DNA of 36,179 bases from Chloroflexota bacterium (GCA_013112725.1 JABFFZ010000058.1:1-36179); one strand, 5' to 3'; shown: positions 1 to 8,201, counted from the stretch's first letter. The notes: a model not told the origin generated them from the sequence alone. Made by a program: numbers and translations.

Positions 1-155
1 GTGGGGTGGGGGGTTTCCCCCTTCCCCGCTTCCCCCTTAAGAATGTTCTGTATTCAAAGTTCCACACTACATCCGTTAGCCCACCAGTTTTCATCAGTGC
101 GTGTGTGGCTTGCATCATAGGTAACTCAATTACTCAATAACCTGTCTTTCTACAA

Positions 156-1499
156 TCACAATAAGATGCCGGCGATGGTGAAATAAATAAACAGGCCGGT
201 GGCGTCTACGAGTGTACTCATTGCCGGGCCGGAGACGACGGTGGGATCAATGCCTACCCGTTCGGCGGTGACCGGTAGTAATGACCCCAAACTGTTTGCC
301 CAAACGACAATCGTAAAAATAGCAACCGCTACCGTGAGCGCCACACCATTGGTCGTGCCCCAAAGCAGGGCACGGCCGTAAGCCACCACCGCCATCACCA
401 CGCCCAGCAGCAGCCCAATGCGCACCTCATGCCACAGCGGCTGCCATATTTTCTTGGTTTGCAGCTCTCCCAATGACAGCGCCCGAATAATCGTGCTGGT
501 CGTTTGTGACCCGGCATTACCCCCTGTGCCAATCAGCAACGGAATGAAAAAGGAGAGCGCCACCACCGCCTGAATCTCCGCTTCAAAATGGCGCAGCACA
601 CTGCCGGTCAACGTTTCCGTCAGAAAGAGCAGCAGCAGCCAGCCAATCCGCTTGCGGAATACACTGACAATAGAAGTGTCCAGATATGGCCGATCCAGAG
701 GCTCTGTTGCCCCCAACCGTTGAATATCCTCTGTGGTCTCCTCCTCCAACACGTCCACCACGTCGTCAATAGTGATCACGCCCATCAAGAGGCCGGCTTC
801 ATCCACCACCGGCAGCGCCAGCAGGTCATATCGGGACATCAGCCGGGCACATTCCTCCTGGTCTGTACCCGCCGGAACAGAAAAGACTTCACTCTCCATG
901 ATCTCTTGCAGCGGTGTGGTTGGGTCAGCCACAATGAGTTGGCGCAGGTTTACCATGCCACACAACTTACCGTAACGGTCTACCACAAACAGGGTGGAGA
1001 TGTCTTCCCCATCTGGCAGCCAGTTGCGGATGGCGGTCAGGGCATCTCCGGCCGTCATCCGCTGCCGCAGCGCCAGAAATTCGGAGGTCATAATGCCGCC
1101 GGCCGTATCAGTAGGGTGCAAGAGCAACGGCCGTATCTCGTCCGGGTCTTCCAGCCCTGCCAACACAGCCTGCGCCTGTTCCATGTCCATGCTGCCGAGT
1201 AGGTCGGCGGCTTCGTCGGGGGCCATCTCATCAATAATGCGCACGGCCGTACTGGTGGGTAGAGCCGCTACCAGTTCTGCCGCCTCACTATCATCCATCT
1301 CTTCCAGGATGTCGGCGGCAGCATCCGGCGCAAACTCTGGCAGCAGCGTTTGCTGGGCATCATTATCCAGCTCCGACAGCAAATCGGCCTGATCGGCCGG
1401 ATATAAACGCTCAATGACGGCCATCGCCTGAGCCACATCATCTCGTTCCAATGAGGCACGTACCTGCGCCAGGATTTGTTCTAACTGTGTAAATGACAT
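156..1499 (-). CDS. mgtE: Magnesium transporter MgtE
   Basis: A 447-residue protein with the full MgtE layout. An acidic helical N domain (about residues 1-130) is followed by a CBS pair (about 135-255, with TDTAGGIMTSEF at its start) and five C-terminal membrane helices (about 285-447). MgtE proteins are dimeric, Mg2+-gated Mg2+ channels of the inner membrane; the cytosolic N and CBS domains bind Mg2+ and close the pore. Asp432, in the LVDATG segment of the last helix, sits at the same number as the pore aspartate known in Thermus MgtE, so the channel looks functional. The start ATG follows a strong GGAGGTGA ribosome site at 1503-1510 that is folded into a hairpin (see next entry). The 155 bases downstream to the window edge show no gene, only a G-run/C-run hairpin (8-21) and a short AACTCAATTACTCAAT repeat near 124-139. 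Confidence 0.96.
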   Translation of the reverse strand: MSFTQLEQILAQVRASLERDDVAQAMAVIERLYPADQADLLSELDNDAQQTLLPEFAPDAAADILEEMDDSEAAELVAALPTSTAVRIIDEMAPDEAADLLGSMDMEQAQAVLAGLEDPDEIRPLLLHPTDTAGGIMTSEFLALRQRMTAGDALTAIRNWLPDGEDISTLFVVDRYGKLCGMVNLRQLIVADPTTPLQEIMESEVFSVPAGTDQEECARLMSRYDLLALPVVDEAGLLMGVITIDDVVDVLEEETTEDIQRLGATEPLDRPYLDTSIVSVFRKRIGWLLLLFLTETLTGSVLRHFEAEIQAVVALSFFIPLLIGTGGNAGSQTTSTIIRALSLGELQTKKIWQPLWHEVRIGLLLGVVMAVVAYGRALLWGTTNGVALTVAVAIFTIVVWANSLGSLLPVTAERVGIDPTVVSGPAMSTLVDATGLFIYFTIAGILL

Positions 1500-1502
1500 G
1501 GG

Positions 1503-1613
1503 TCACCTCCAGGTTTTTTCTCCCTGGAGGCGGAACGCGGGGAACCAAACAACCAGGGGCTACAGTATGCGGTTGATTGGTCCGGTAGTAGCCGTTTGGC
1601 GACTACTGCCAGG
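1503..1613 (-). promoter_or_regulatory. Structured mgtE leader; hairpin sequesters the ribosome site
   Basis: Read on the minus strand, the bases just before the mgtE start form a perfect 8-bp hairpin: CCTCCAGG (1530-1523), a 9-nt A-rich loop, then CCTGGAGG (1513-1506). The second arm contains the GGAGG of the Shine-Dalgarno sequence, so the folded form would hide the ribosome site. A second stem lies further upstream at 1582-1612 (CTGGCAGTAGTCGCC pairing with GGCTACTACCGG, imperfect). The sequence does not show the conserved M-box (ykoK) core, so this is not a recognised Mg2+ riboswitch. The layout suggests translational control of Mg2+ uptake, which is an inference. Confidence 0.5.
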
Positions 1614-1734
1614 CTCTGATGGGTTATTCACTCTTATCTCCATTTGAAATGTCGGGGTACACATGCCCCGGAAATGAACGGCGGGATTCTAGTCCTCTGG
1701 TAGTGAGAAGTCAATAAGTCAATAAGCTGGCTCC

Positions 1735-1887
1735 GGCAGATAAATCTGCACCTACAAAAGGCAAAGTCGGCCTGCGCCGACTGGTGACCAGCCCACGCAG
1801 TGCCTGCCCTGAACCTGTTGAAGGGTGGGCTTTGCTCTCTGTAGGCGTGATTTTTATCGCTGGCTCCTGGTAAATTGAGAACTGCTG
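1735..1887. repeat. Interspersed TIR element, copy A (left end missing)
   Basis: Shares a long stretch with copies at 27047-27201 and 31185-31362: GGCAGATAAATCTGCACC, then ACAAAAGGCAAAGTCGG, a CAGCCCAC...GTGGGCTTTG stem and CTCTCTGTAGGCG. It ends in TAAATTGAGAACTGCTG, the right terminal repeat. The left terminal repeat seen in the other copies is absent; a TCAATAAG tandem (1711-1726) lies there instead. Like copy C it carries an internal GCCCTGAACCTGTTGAAGGG segment that copy B lacks. There is no ORF inside. The rest of the 1500-1945 gap holds only the mgtE leader and this element. Confidence 0.8.
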
Positions 1888-1945
1888 CTAACCCCAATTC
1901 GGCGGAAATTTGGGCAAGTACTCATTTCTGTGCCAGAATCGGGGC

Positions 1946-2389
1946 ATGGCTTCAGGACCAGTATGCCCGGCGTGTGGCGCGGCTTTACCGGCCGGTAATA
2001 GCTGCCAGGATGCCTTTCACCAGATGTTATTCTGGGAATGGGAGTTTCCGCCATTGGGGGCAGTGCATCATCTGATGGTGCTTTGTTTTCATTTGCAGCA
2101 CCCCCACCTGTACTCACCGGAAGGGCTGGTTTATGCGCGGCAGCTTTTGGAGCAGTTTGTGGGGCAAGGGCCGTCTCCCGCCGCAGTGCGCCAACAGAAC
2201 CGCACCCAGGTGAATTCGCACAACCACGCCCGGAAAATCACGAGCACGGCCGTTGCCTTTGGCGTGTATGATCCGCCCGTGAACTGGACGATGACGGCCG
2301 TAGACGTGATCGCCGGAGGACCCGAAAATTATTCCGAATTAGTGCAAGCCTGGGCACAATCTATCCATCAGGTGTTGTCACGGCCGTAA
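1946..2389 (+). CDS. DUF5946 family protein
   Basis: A 147-residue protein. It begins with a zinc-ribbon-like CPAC pair (Cys7, Cys10) and a third Cys20, followed by the conserved block WEWEFPPLGAVHHLMVLCFH and QHP. This pattern matches the DUF5946 family of unknown function, in which a Cys/His N-terminal patch precedes a helical region with VHxLxVxxxxxQHP. I chose ATG 1946 because the cysteine motif normally sits close to the N-terminus. An in-frame TTG at 1910 would add 12 residues with no family resemblance, and that sequence directly abuts repeat copy A. The gene is followed 15 bases later by the membrane protease and may be co-transcribed with it. The molecular function is unknown. Confidence 0.7.
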   Translation: MASGPVCPACGAALPAGNSCQDAFHQMLFWEWEFPPLGAVHHLMVLCFHLQHPHLYSPEGLVYARQLLEQFVGQGPSPAAVRQQNRTQVNSHNHARKITSTAVAFGVYDPPVNWTMTAVDVIAGGPENYSELVQAWAQSIHQVLSRP

Positions 2390-2404
2390 ACAAAGGTTTA
2401 TTTC

Positions 2405-4870
2405 ATGCAAGGACCAATCAACGAAAATTCAGCAAGTGGATTTGCCTGGGGGGGGCGTATTCTGGTCGCCCTCCTGGCCATCTGGATATTTCACGTGGTC
2501 TGGGGCGCGCAAACCATTGTCTGGTTTGTGGTTGGCTCTGGCGGCAGCGATGATGGCTGGCCCTGGGTATGGGCGTCGCTGATTCAAGTAGGGTTGACGG
2601 CCGTGCCCTTGCTCCCCCTGGCCTGGAAATGGCCCACACCCCGTTACCGCGCCATCTTCCAAAGCTGGCTGCTGGCCTGCCTTTGCCCCCTGCTGCTGGC
2701 CCCCATCCGTCTCTTCCTGCCCACCCAAAGCCAATCCGTCCTGCTTACCCAACTCCTGCTGACCCTCTTCGTCATGCTGTTCCTCTCCCTTCTCTTCAGA
2801 CAAAAACTGATTACGGATAACCCCTCACCGCTCACTGCTCACCGTTCACTGCTCAATGCTTCAGGCACGGCCGTCTTCATCTCCCTGCCCTGGTTTGCCT
2901 GGGGTGCGTTGGGGTCGCCGTTGGATACTTTGCTCAGCCTGGGGTTGGGGCTGGCCTGGGGTGGGGTGGCGGCGTTGGTGGGCGGCCCCTGGCTGCGTTC
3001 ACTGGCGGAGGATTCACGCGGGTTGGGTTGGGATATGCTCACGGGTGGGGTGGCGCTGGGCACGGCCGTACTCATCCTGGCCTCCGGTCTTAGCTTTAAC
3101 GGCGCACAGTTGATCCTGATGACCGCTTTACCGGCGTTGGGAGGGGTGTTGATGGGGCTGGTGGCGGCTGACGACCGTCAGCCGCGGGTTATTGGCTGGT
3201 TGGCCGGGCTGTGCGCCGCCTTCATTCTCATGTTCACCGATACTGACGGCATTTTCCTGAACGCCCTTGATGGCATTTTGCGTTACTCCTTCCAGGCCGC
3301 CGTTGTTTCACTGTGGCTGGCCTGGTTGGTCGGTTTCCTGATGCTTTTGTTCCGGCAGCGGTTAGCGGCGGGGGGACACGGCCGTCTTCTATCCGCTCTC
3401 TCACTCATCATCATCGCCCTGGGGGTGGGCGTCTACCTCTTTGCCGGGCAGATCGGCTTTCATGGCGACCGGCTGTTTGTCATCCTCAAGGAGCAGGCGG
3501 ATGTGTCGGCGGCGGTGGGGATGGCGGATTATGACGGCCGTCGCCAATTCGTTTATGACACCTTGACCAATCATGCCAACGTGACGCAGGCCGATTTACG
3601 CCAGTCGTTGGATAGCCTGGGCGTGGCGTACACGCCATACTATCTGGTAAATGCCATTGAAGTGCGTGGTGGGTTGCTGCACCGGCTGTGGCTCTCCACG
3701 CGGCCAGAGGTAGATCGCATCATTCCCAGCCCGGTACTGCGCCCTACGCATAGTGATTTAGGTCTCCCCACACAGTTGGGCGCCGCCCCCGCCGCGCCGC
3801 AGTGGAATCTGACGAACATTGGCGCGGATCGGGCCTGGGCGGAATGGGGGGCGCGTGGGCAGGGCATCATCATCGGCCAGAGCGATTCCGGCGTGCAGTG
3901 GGATCATCCCGAATTGATGGATAGCTACCTGGGGAGTGCTGGCAACCACAGCGGCTATTGGCTGGATGTCTGGCGGGGCACGGCCGTACCCACCGACACC
4001 AGCGGGCATGGCACCCACACCCTCGGTTCTGTGTTGGGCAACAGCGTGGGCGTGGCCCCGGATGCGCAATGGTTCGCCTGCGCCAATCTGGCGCGCAATC
4101 TGGGCAACCCGGCGCTTTATCTGGATTGTATGCAGTTCATGCTTGCGCCGTATCCGCAAGGGGGTGATCCCTTTGTAGACGGCCGTGCTACCCAATCGGC
4201 GCACGTGCTGAACAATTCCTGGGGCTGCCCGGAAAATTATGAAGGGTGTGATCCCTTGTCGCTGCTGACGGCCGTGCAAGCCTTACGGGCGGCAGGTATC
4301 TTTGTCGTCGCTTCCGCCGGGAACTCCGGGCCGGATTGCAGCACCGTCACTGACCCACTGCCGCTGTATGATGAGGTATTTTCGGTGGGCGCGGTGGATG
4401 TGAATAACAATATCGCCAACTTCAGTAGTGTTGGCCCGGTGTTGGCCGATGGCAGTGGGCGCATTAAACCAGACATTGTCGCGCCGGGTGTGGATGTATT
4501 ATCCGCCTGGCCCGGTGGCGGGTATGCTTATTCCAGCGGCACTTCCATGGCCGGGCCGCACGTGGCCGGGGTGGTGGCCCTCATCTGGTCGGCTAATCCT
4601 GATTTGATCGGCGATATTGAGGCGACGGAGGAAATTTTGCGGGCCAGCGCCACCCCCTACCGGCCTACCACAGCCACCACACTACCGGTGGGCGCGGAAC
4701 AAATGGACGAGGCCACGGCCGCACTGCTCTCCCCCATGCTCAACCAGGCCGCCGACCCGACGGGAGATACCTGTCTGGCGCAAACGGACACGGCCGTTGT
4801 GCCCAACAACATCGTCGGTTATGGCATCGTCAATGCCTATGAAGCTGTGCGCCTGGCTTTGGAGAGGTAA
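2405..4870 (+). CDS. Polytopic membrane S8 subtilisin-like serine protease
   Basis: An 821-residue protein in three parts. Residues about 15-350 are a run of roughly ten hydrophobic helices. Residues about 355-445 resemble an inhibitor I9-type prodomain (FVILKEQADVS at the start, YYLVNAIEV near the end). Residues about 465-820 are a peptidase S8 domain. The catalytic triad is complete: Asp494 in GQSDSGVQWDHPEL, His535 in SGHGTHT and Ser714 in SGTSMAGPHVAG. Asn640 in SAGNSGPDC is the oxyanion-hole residue. S8 proteases are normally secreted with a single signal peptide; here the enzyme is fused to a large membrane module, so the catalytic domain is probably held on the outer face of the membrane. 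No close ribosome site is obvious before ATG 2405. Residues about 139-152 are encoded by intergenic-type repeat DNA (see separate entry). Substrate unknown. Confidence 0.88.
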   Translation: MQGPINENSASGFAWGGRILVALLAIWIFHVVWGAQTIVWFVVGSGGSDDGWPWVWASLIQVGLTAVPLLPLAWKWPTPRYRAIFQSWLLACLCPLLLAPIRLFLPTQSQSVLLTQLLLTLFVMLFLSLLFRQKLITDNPSPLTAHRSLLNASGTAVFISLPWFAWGALGSPLDTLLSLGLGLAWGGVAALVGGPWLRSLAEDSRGLGWDMLTGGVALGTAVLILASGLSFNGAQLILMTALPALGGVLMGLVAADDRQPRVIGWLAGLCAAFILMFTDTDGIFLNALDGILRYSFQAAVVSLWLAWLVGFLMLLFRQRLAAGGHGRLLSALSLIIIALGVGVYLFAGQIGFHGDRLFVILKEQADVSAAVGMADYDGRRQFVYDTLTNHANVTQADLRQSLDSLGVAYTPYYLVNAIEVRGGLLHRLWLSTRPEVDRIIPSPVLRPTHSDLGLPTQLGAAPAAPQWNLTNIGADRAWAEWGARGQGIIIGQSDSGVQWDHPELMDSYLGSAGNHSGYWLDVWRGTAVPTDTSGHGTHTLGSVLGNSVGVAPDAQWFACANLARNLGNPALYLDCMQFMLAPYPQGGDPFVDGRATQSAHVLNNSWGCPENYEGCDPLSLLTAVQALRAAGIFVVASAGNSGPDCSTVTDPLPLYDEVFSVGAVDVNNNIANFSSVGPVLADGSGRIKPDIVAPGVDVLSAWPGGGYAYSSGTSMAGPHVAGVVALIWSANPDLIGDIEATEEILRASATPYRPTTATTLPVGAEQMDEATAALLSPMLNQAADPTGDTCLAQTDTAVVPNNIVGYGIVNAYEAVRLALER
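2827..2858 (+). repeat. Intergenic-type short tandem repeat inside the protease gene
   Basis: The stretch CGCTCACTGCTCACCGTTCA and its continuation carries CACTGCTCA-type units. The same unit type occurs in the gap at 32216-32268 (TACTGCTCATTGTTCACTGC). Here it is translated in frame as the hydrophilic loop SPLTAHRSLLN between predicted membrane helices. It looks like repeat DNA that entered a coding sequence without breaking it. Confidence 0.6.
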
Positions 4871-4871
4871 C

Positions 4872-4911
4872 GCGATTTGCCAAATCGCCTTACATTGGGT
4901 CGCAGCGACCT
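4872..4911. repeat. Two small palindromes after the protease gene
   Basis: GCGATTT-GCC-AAATCGC (4872-4888) and GGTCGC-A-GCGACC (about 4899-4911) are two short perfect hairpins in the gap between the protease stop and the deacetylase remnant. There is no T-run after them, so they are not a clear intrinsic terminator. They resemble small REP-type palindromes. Confidence 0.5.
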
Positions 4912-4925
4912 TTCAGGCAATTTGA

Positions 4926-5108
4926 TCACAATTGGTGGCTGCGGGCGTTGACGCCATTGCCAACCATATCATGGACAGCGTGTTTCCCGGTGCGATTATT
5001 CTGATGCACGATGGCGGCGGCGACCGGTCGCAGTCGGTAGCCGCTTTGCAGCAGGTTTTGCCGCAGTTGCAGCAGCAGGGGTATGTGTTTAACGTGTTAT
5101 GTCGTTAA
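4926..5108 (+). pseudogene. C-terminal remnant of a polysaccharide deacetylase (NodB fold)
   Basis: The frame open from 4926 to the TAA at 5106-5108 encodes VAAGVDAIANHIM, then FPGAIILMHDGGGDRSQSVA and QQGYVFNVLCR. GAIILMHDGGGDRSQTVxAL is the typical C-terminal motif of NodB-type polysaccharide deacetylases, including the histidine of the last catalytic motif. Only about 60 residues remain of a domain of about 200, and an in-frame TGA at 4923 lies just upstream. There is no start codon or ribosome site suited to this fragment. It is a decayed gene end, cut where the small palindromes at 4872-4911 lie. It overlaps the convergent phosphoribosyltransferase gene by 12 bases. Confidence 0.7.
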
Positions 5109-5657
5109 GGGATCAACAAACACAGGCAGGTTGCCCAATGCAACTACATGAGACCAGTCCGCTTCGCCTTCGGTAAAGACGGCGGCGATTTGGGCAATAG
5201 CACCGCCCGCTTTGTTGACCACACTCTCCATCCCTTTGAGGGTGCTGCCGGTGCTGATCACATCATCTACCAGAATAACGCGCCGCCCCTGAATGATGGC
5301 CTGGTCTTTTTCGTCCAGGTAAAGGGTTTGCGGCGCACCGGTGGTGATGGAGACGGTTTCGGCGCTGATGGCCTCGCCCATGTAGCTTTTGTAGGCTTTG
5401 CGCAGAACGACATAGGGCAACCCCATCAGGGCACTCATTTCATAGATGAGGGGGATGCTTTTGGCTTCGGCCGTAACCAGGACATCGGCCGGCGTCTCTT
5501 TTAGCTTTTCGGCCAGAGCGGCAGCGGCGGCTTTAACCATGTAGGTATCGCCCAACATATTGAAGATGGCAATGCGTACACCGGGCGCGACTTCAAATAG
5601 GGGAAAGTGGCGGGTGAGACCGGCCACTTCGATGGTGTAGATTTCACGTTGGTTCAT
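5097..5657 (-). CDS. Purine-type phosphoribosyltransferase (Apt/Xpt-like)
   Basis: A 186-residue type I phosphoribosyltransferase. The PRPP-binding loop VILVDDVISTGSTL lies at about residues 127-140. A TAEAKSIPLIYEMSALMGLP segment is in the place where adenine and xanthine phosphoribosyltransferases recognise substrate. Such enzymes join a free purine base to PRPP to make the nucleotide and work in cytosolic purine salvage. The exact base cannot be read from the sequence. The start ATG 5657 is preceded by AAGGAGC and lies inside the end of the histidine kinase gene (14-base overlap), so the two are translated together. The gene ends against the convergent deacetylase remnant. Confidence 0.85.
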   Translation of the reverse strand: MNQREIYTIEVAGLTRHFPLFEVAPGVRIAIFNMLGDTYMVKAAAAALAEKLKETPADVLVTAEAKSIPLIYEMSALMGLPYVVLRKAYKSYMGEAISAETVSITTGAPQTLYLDEKDQAIIQGRRVILVDDVISTGSTLKGMESVVNKAGGAIAQIAAVFTEGEADWSHVVALGNLPVFVDPLTT

Positions 5658-7620
5658 ACTGTTGCTCCTTGTCAGGTTGTTTTAGCGGTAGGGTGATGAT
5701 GAAGGTAGCGCCGGCTCCGGGCTGGCTGTGGGCGGTGATTGACCCATAATGACGCTCTACAATGCGACGACAAAGCGTCAGACCGATGCCGGTGCCTTCG
5801 TATTCGTCACGGCCGTGTAGCCGTTGGAACATGGTAAAAATGCGCGGTAGATATTTTTCATCAAAACCGATGCCGTTATCGGTGATGGTTAATTGTAGGG
5901 TGGGGGTGTTATCAGCATTGCGGAGGAGAGTGCCGTCAATTTGAACGACAGGTGGCACGTCTGGTTGGTGGAACTTCAGGCTGTTGCTGATCAGGTTTTG
6001 CAGCAGTTGGCGTATTTGAATGGGGTCAGCGTCAATGGTGGGGAGTTCGCCGACAATCACCTGTCCTCTGGTGGCCTCCAACAACTCCTCCAGGTCTGCC
6101 AATACATCTTGTACGGCAGCGGTCAACGACACCGGTCTAAAATTGCTGCTTTTGGCGCCAATGCGCGCATAGGTGAGTACATCTTGAATGAGTAGTTGCA
6201 TCCGGGCGGCGGCATTATCCACGCGCCGCAAATAATCCTGCCCACGTTCATCCAGTGCGCCGTCATATTTTTCCAGCAGGCGCTGGCTGAATGTCTGGAT
6301 TTTGCGCAGCGGTTCTTGCAAATCATGAGAGGCGATGTAGGCGAAATTGGCTAAATCCTGGTTGCTACGCTCCAGTTCTCTGGCATAGGCTTGCAGGGTG
6401 GCAGTAGCTTGTTTTTGGGGGGTTATATCGCGGACTGTGTCGATAATGCACAATTCTCCCTGCACATTGACCACTTCGGCCGAGAATAAACCATCAAAGA
6501 GTTCACCCGATTTGCGCCGCGCTTTTAGTTCCAGGTGATGGACTTCGCCTGTTTCTTCCAGAATCGTGCGCAGCCGGTCGCGGCTGAGTGGATCGGCATA
6601 AAGATTTAATTCGTATGCTGTATGCCCAATGATTTCTTCCCGACTGTAGCCAAAAATACGGGTGTGTGCATTGTTGATGTCTATCATGCGGCCTTCAACC
6701 AGGGTGGAAATGGAAATGCCGTCACCGCTGGCGCGAAATGCTTTGGCGAAACGCTCTTCGGAGAGGCGCAATTCTTCTTCTATACGAATGCGTTCGGTGA
6801 CGTCACGGGAAATACCGACCAGGCCGATGATACGGCCGTTTCTGTCGTAGATGGGCGCTTTGGTAGCTGAGAACCAACGGTCACGGCCGTCGAGTGTGGG
6901 GTTATACCCGATGCGGTCCAATATGGGGCGTCCGGTTTTCATCATCTCCTGTTCTTCAGCTATAAATTCGCGTGACAACGACTCAGGCTGAAAGTCAAAA
7001 TCCGTTTTGCCAATCGCTGCCTCGGTCTCTAAAATGCCCAGGTGAGTAGCCTGGGACCGATTGATGCGGACAAAACGGGAGGCCGTGTCTTTGAAGTAGA
7101 TATGGTCAGGGCTGTTATCCATGAGAGCTTGCAGTAAATCCCGTTCCTGCGCCAACCGGGCATCCACCACCAACCTGCCTAAGGCCAACCCGCTGATAGC
7201 CAGCAAATAAATGACAAGACTTGCCGGACTGGTATACATGCCTTCACCGCCGCTGCGCCACAATACAATGATCCAGGTGGCGGCGGCGCTGCCCACAATT
7301 CCGGGAATGCCCACGAGTACCATTGCCATAATAGGCGGCAAAAGCACACCCTGGGAAATGGCATCATCGAAACTGCTTTCGGGGATGGCGATAGCGGTCA
7401 TAACCGTAATGAGGGCAACGGTCAGGTAACGGGCATAGCGCCAATCAAACCAGGTGAGTAGCCAGAGTACGGCCGTGATGAATAAATAAAAGAAAAGCCG
7501 GTTGCGTTCGGTAGCCAGTCGGCTTTCTGGTAGCCATGTACTGGCGATAATCAGCAATAAGCTGATGAAGATAATAGAAGTGAGTGCTAGCGTCGTCTGA
7601 CGTTGTGTAATCTGCCTCAT
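5644..7620 (-). CDS. Membrane sensor histidine kinase with two PAS domains
   Basis: A 658-residue kinase. About five N-terminal hydrophobic helices (residues 10-150) are followed by PAS 1 (about 160-275, beginning ALMDNSPDHIYFKDTASRFV) and PAS 2 (about 285-400, beginning FAKAFRASGDGISIS). A short coiled segment leads to a HisKA dimerisation domain with SHDLQEPLRK (phospho-acceptor His432), then a HATPase_c domain with an N-box around Asn542/Asn546, DNGIGF at 581-586 and GTGIGL at 609-614. All motifs needed for autophosphorylation are present. No response regulator lies next to it; the partner gene is the overlapping phosphoribosyltransferase, an unusual pairing. AGGAGGCAG just before ATG 7620 is a strong ribosome site. 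The signal sensed is unknown. Confidence 0.93.
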   Translation of the reverse strand: MRQITQRQTTLALTSIIFISLLLIIASTWLPESRLATERNRLFFYLFITAVLWLLTWFDWRYARYLTVALITVMTAIAIPESSFDDAISQGVLLPPIMAMVLVGIPGIVGSAAATWIIVLWRSGGEGMYTSPASLVIYLLAISGLALGRLVVDARLAQERDLLQALMDNSPDHIYFKDTASRFVRINRSQATHLGILETEAAIGKTDFDFQPESLSREFIAEEQEMMKTGRPILDRIGYNPTLDGRDRWFSATKAPIYDRNGRIIGLVGISRDVTERIRIEEELRLSEERFAKAFRASGDGISISTLVEGRMIDINNAHTRIFGYSREEIIGHTAYELNLYADPLSRDRLRTILEETGEVHHLELKARRKSGELFDGLFSAEVVNVQGELCIIDTVRDITPQKQATATLQAYARELERSNQDLANFAYIASHDLQEPLRKIQTFSQRLLEKYDGALDERGQDYLRRVDNAAARMQLLIQDVLTYARIGAKSSNFRPVSLTAAVQDVLADLEELLEATRGQVIVGELPTIDADPIQIRQLLQNLISNSLKFHQPDVPPVVQIDGTLLRNADNTPTLQLTITDNGIGFDEKYLPRIFTMFQRLHGRDEYEGTGIGLTLCRRIVERHYGSITAHSQPGAGATFIITLPLKQPDKEQQYEPT

Positions 7621-7725
7621 ACTGCCTCCTGTTCATTTTCTTGATAGAGGCTCATCAACTACACGAGTTTAGTGGAACTCTTTGGTCTCGTCTATGATTT
7701 TAGATGCATAACAAGTCAGGGCACG

Positions 7726-7751
7726 AAAAAAGCTCTCCGATGGAGAGCTTT
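7726..7751 (-). terminator. Intrinsic terminator of sufR-sufT
   Basis: On the minus strand, AAAGCTCTCC, a 3-nt ATC loop and GGAGAGCTTT form a perfect 10-bp stem that runs straight into a six-T tract. It lies about 95 bases beyond the sufT-like stop codon. The rest of the 7621-7846 gap shows no gene. Confidence 0.85.
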
Positions 7752-7846
7752 AAGTAAATCCGGCTGTATGGTGTGTCCGCGTACTCACAAGGGTAGAACT
7801 GTTAGGGTTAACCGGTGCGGGGTACAACGCCGTATCGGTTATCGCC

Positions 7847-8152
7847 TTAGAACAGCCCCCAGTCGCCTCCGGCGCCTTCTTCCATCATGGAGGGGTCCCA
7901 CAGTTCGGCGCCGATTTCCACGGTGACACCGCCGCTCATGACTTTGTTGCCGACCATACGCACCTGCTCAATCAACTGTGGCCCATAGGGGCAAAAGGGG
8001 GTGGTCAAAATCATGGTGAGGTTGGCGGTATCATTTTCTTCGTTTACCTTAATGGCGCGAATCAGACCCAGTTCGACTACATTCAAACCTATCTCCGGGT
8101 CAATAACTACGCGCAGGCTTTCCATCAATTCTTCTTCTTTTGTTGTGACCAT
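7847..8152 (-). CDS. sufT: Fe-S assembly factor, MIP18/DUF59 (SufT-like)
   Basis: A 101-residue DUF59 protein. It opens with LMESLRVVIDPEIGLNVVELGLI, the family core with the DPE motif, followed by MILTTPFCPYGPQLIEQV with the single conserved cysteine (about residue 54). Proteins of this family (SufT, PaaD, MIP18/Cia2) help deliver Fe-S clusters to target proteins in the cytosol. Here it lies directly downstream of sufR and divergent from sufCBD, which fits a Suf accessory role. The ribosome site GGAG lies 10-11 bases before ATG 8152. A perfect hairpin separates it from sufR. The exact client proteins cannot be told from sequence. Confidence 0.85.
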   Translation of the reverse strand: MVTTKEEELMESLRVVIDPEIGLNVVELGLIRAIKVNEENDTANLTMILTTPFCPYGPQLIEQVRMVGNKVMSGGVTVEIGAELWDPSMMEEGAGGDWGLF

Positions 8153-8171
8153 CGTGAATAAATCTCCATAG

Positions 8172-8201
8172 ACCTGACAGGTTTCAGAAAACCTGTCAGG
8201 T
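8172..8201. repeat. Perfect 13-bp hairpin between sufR and sufT
   Basis: ACCTGACAGGTTT (8172-8184) pairs exactly with AAACCTGTCAGGT (8189-8201) across a CAGA loop. No T-run follows on the minus strand, so it is more likely a processing or repeat hairpin than a terminator. Confidence 0.75.

Noticed and set aside
588..1202. 204-codon plus-strand frame opposite mgtE
   Set aside because: Antisense shadow of the conserved MgtE CBS and N domains; Gln/His-rich translation with no known domain.
1500..1650. M-box Mg2+ riboswitch before mgtE
   Set aside because: Hairpins are present, but I could not find the conserved M-box core, so no known riboswitch class is claimed.
5148..5504. 118-codon plus-strand frame opposite the phosphoribosyltransferase
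   Set aside because: Antisense shadow; the minus-strand product has the PRPP-binding motif.
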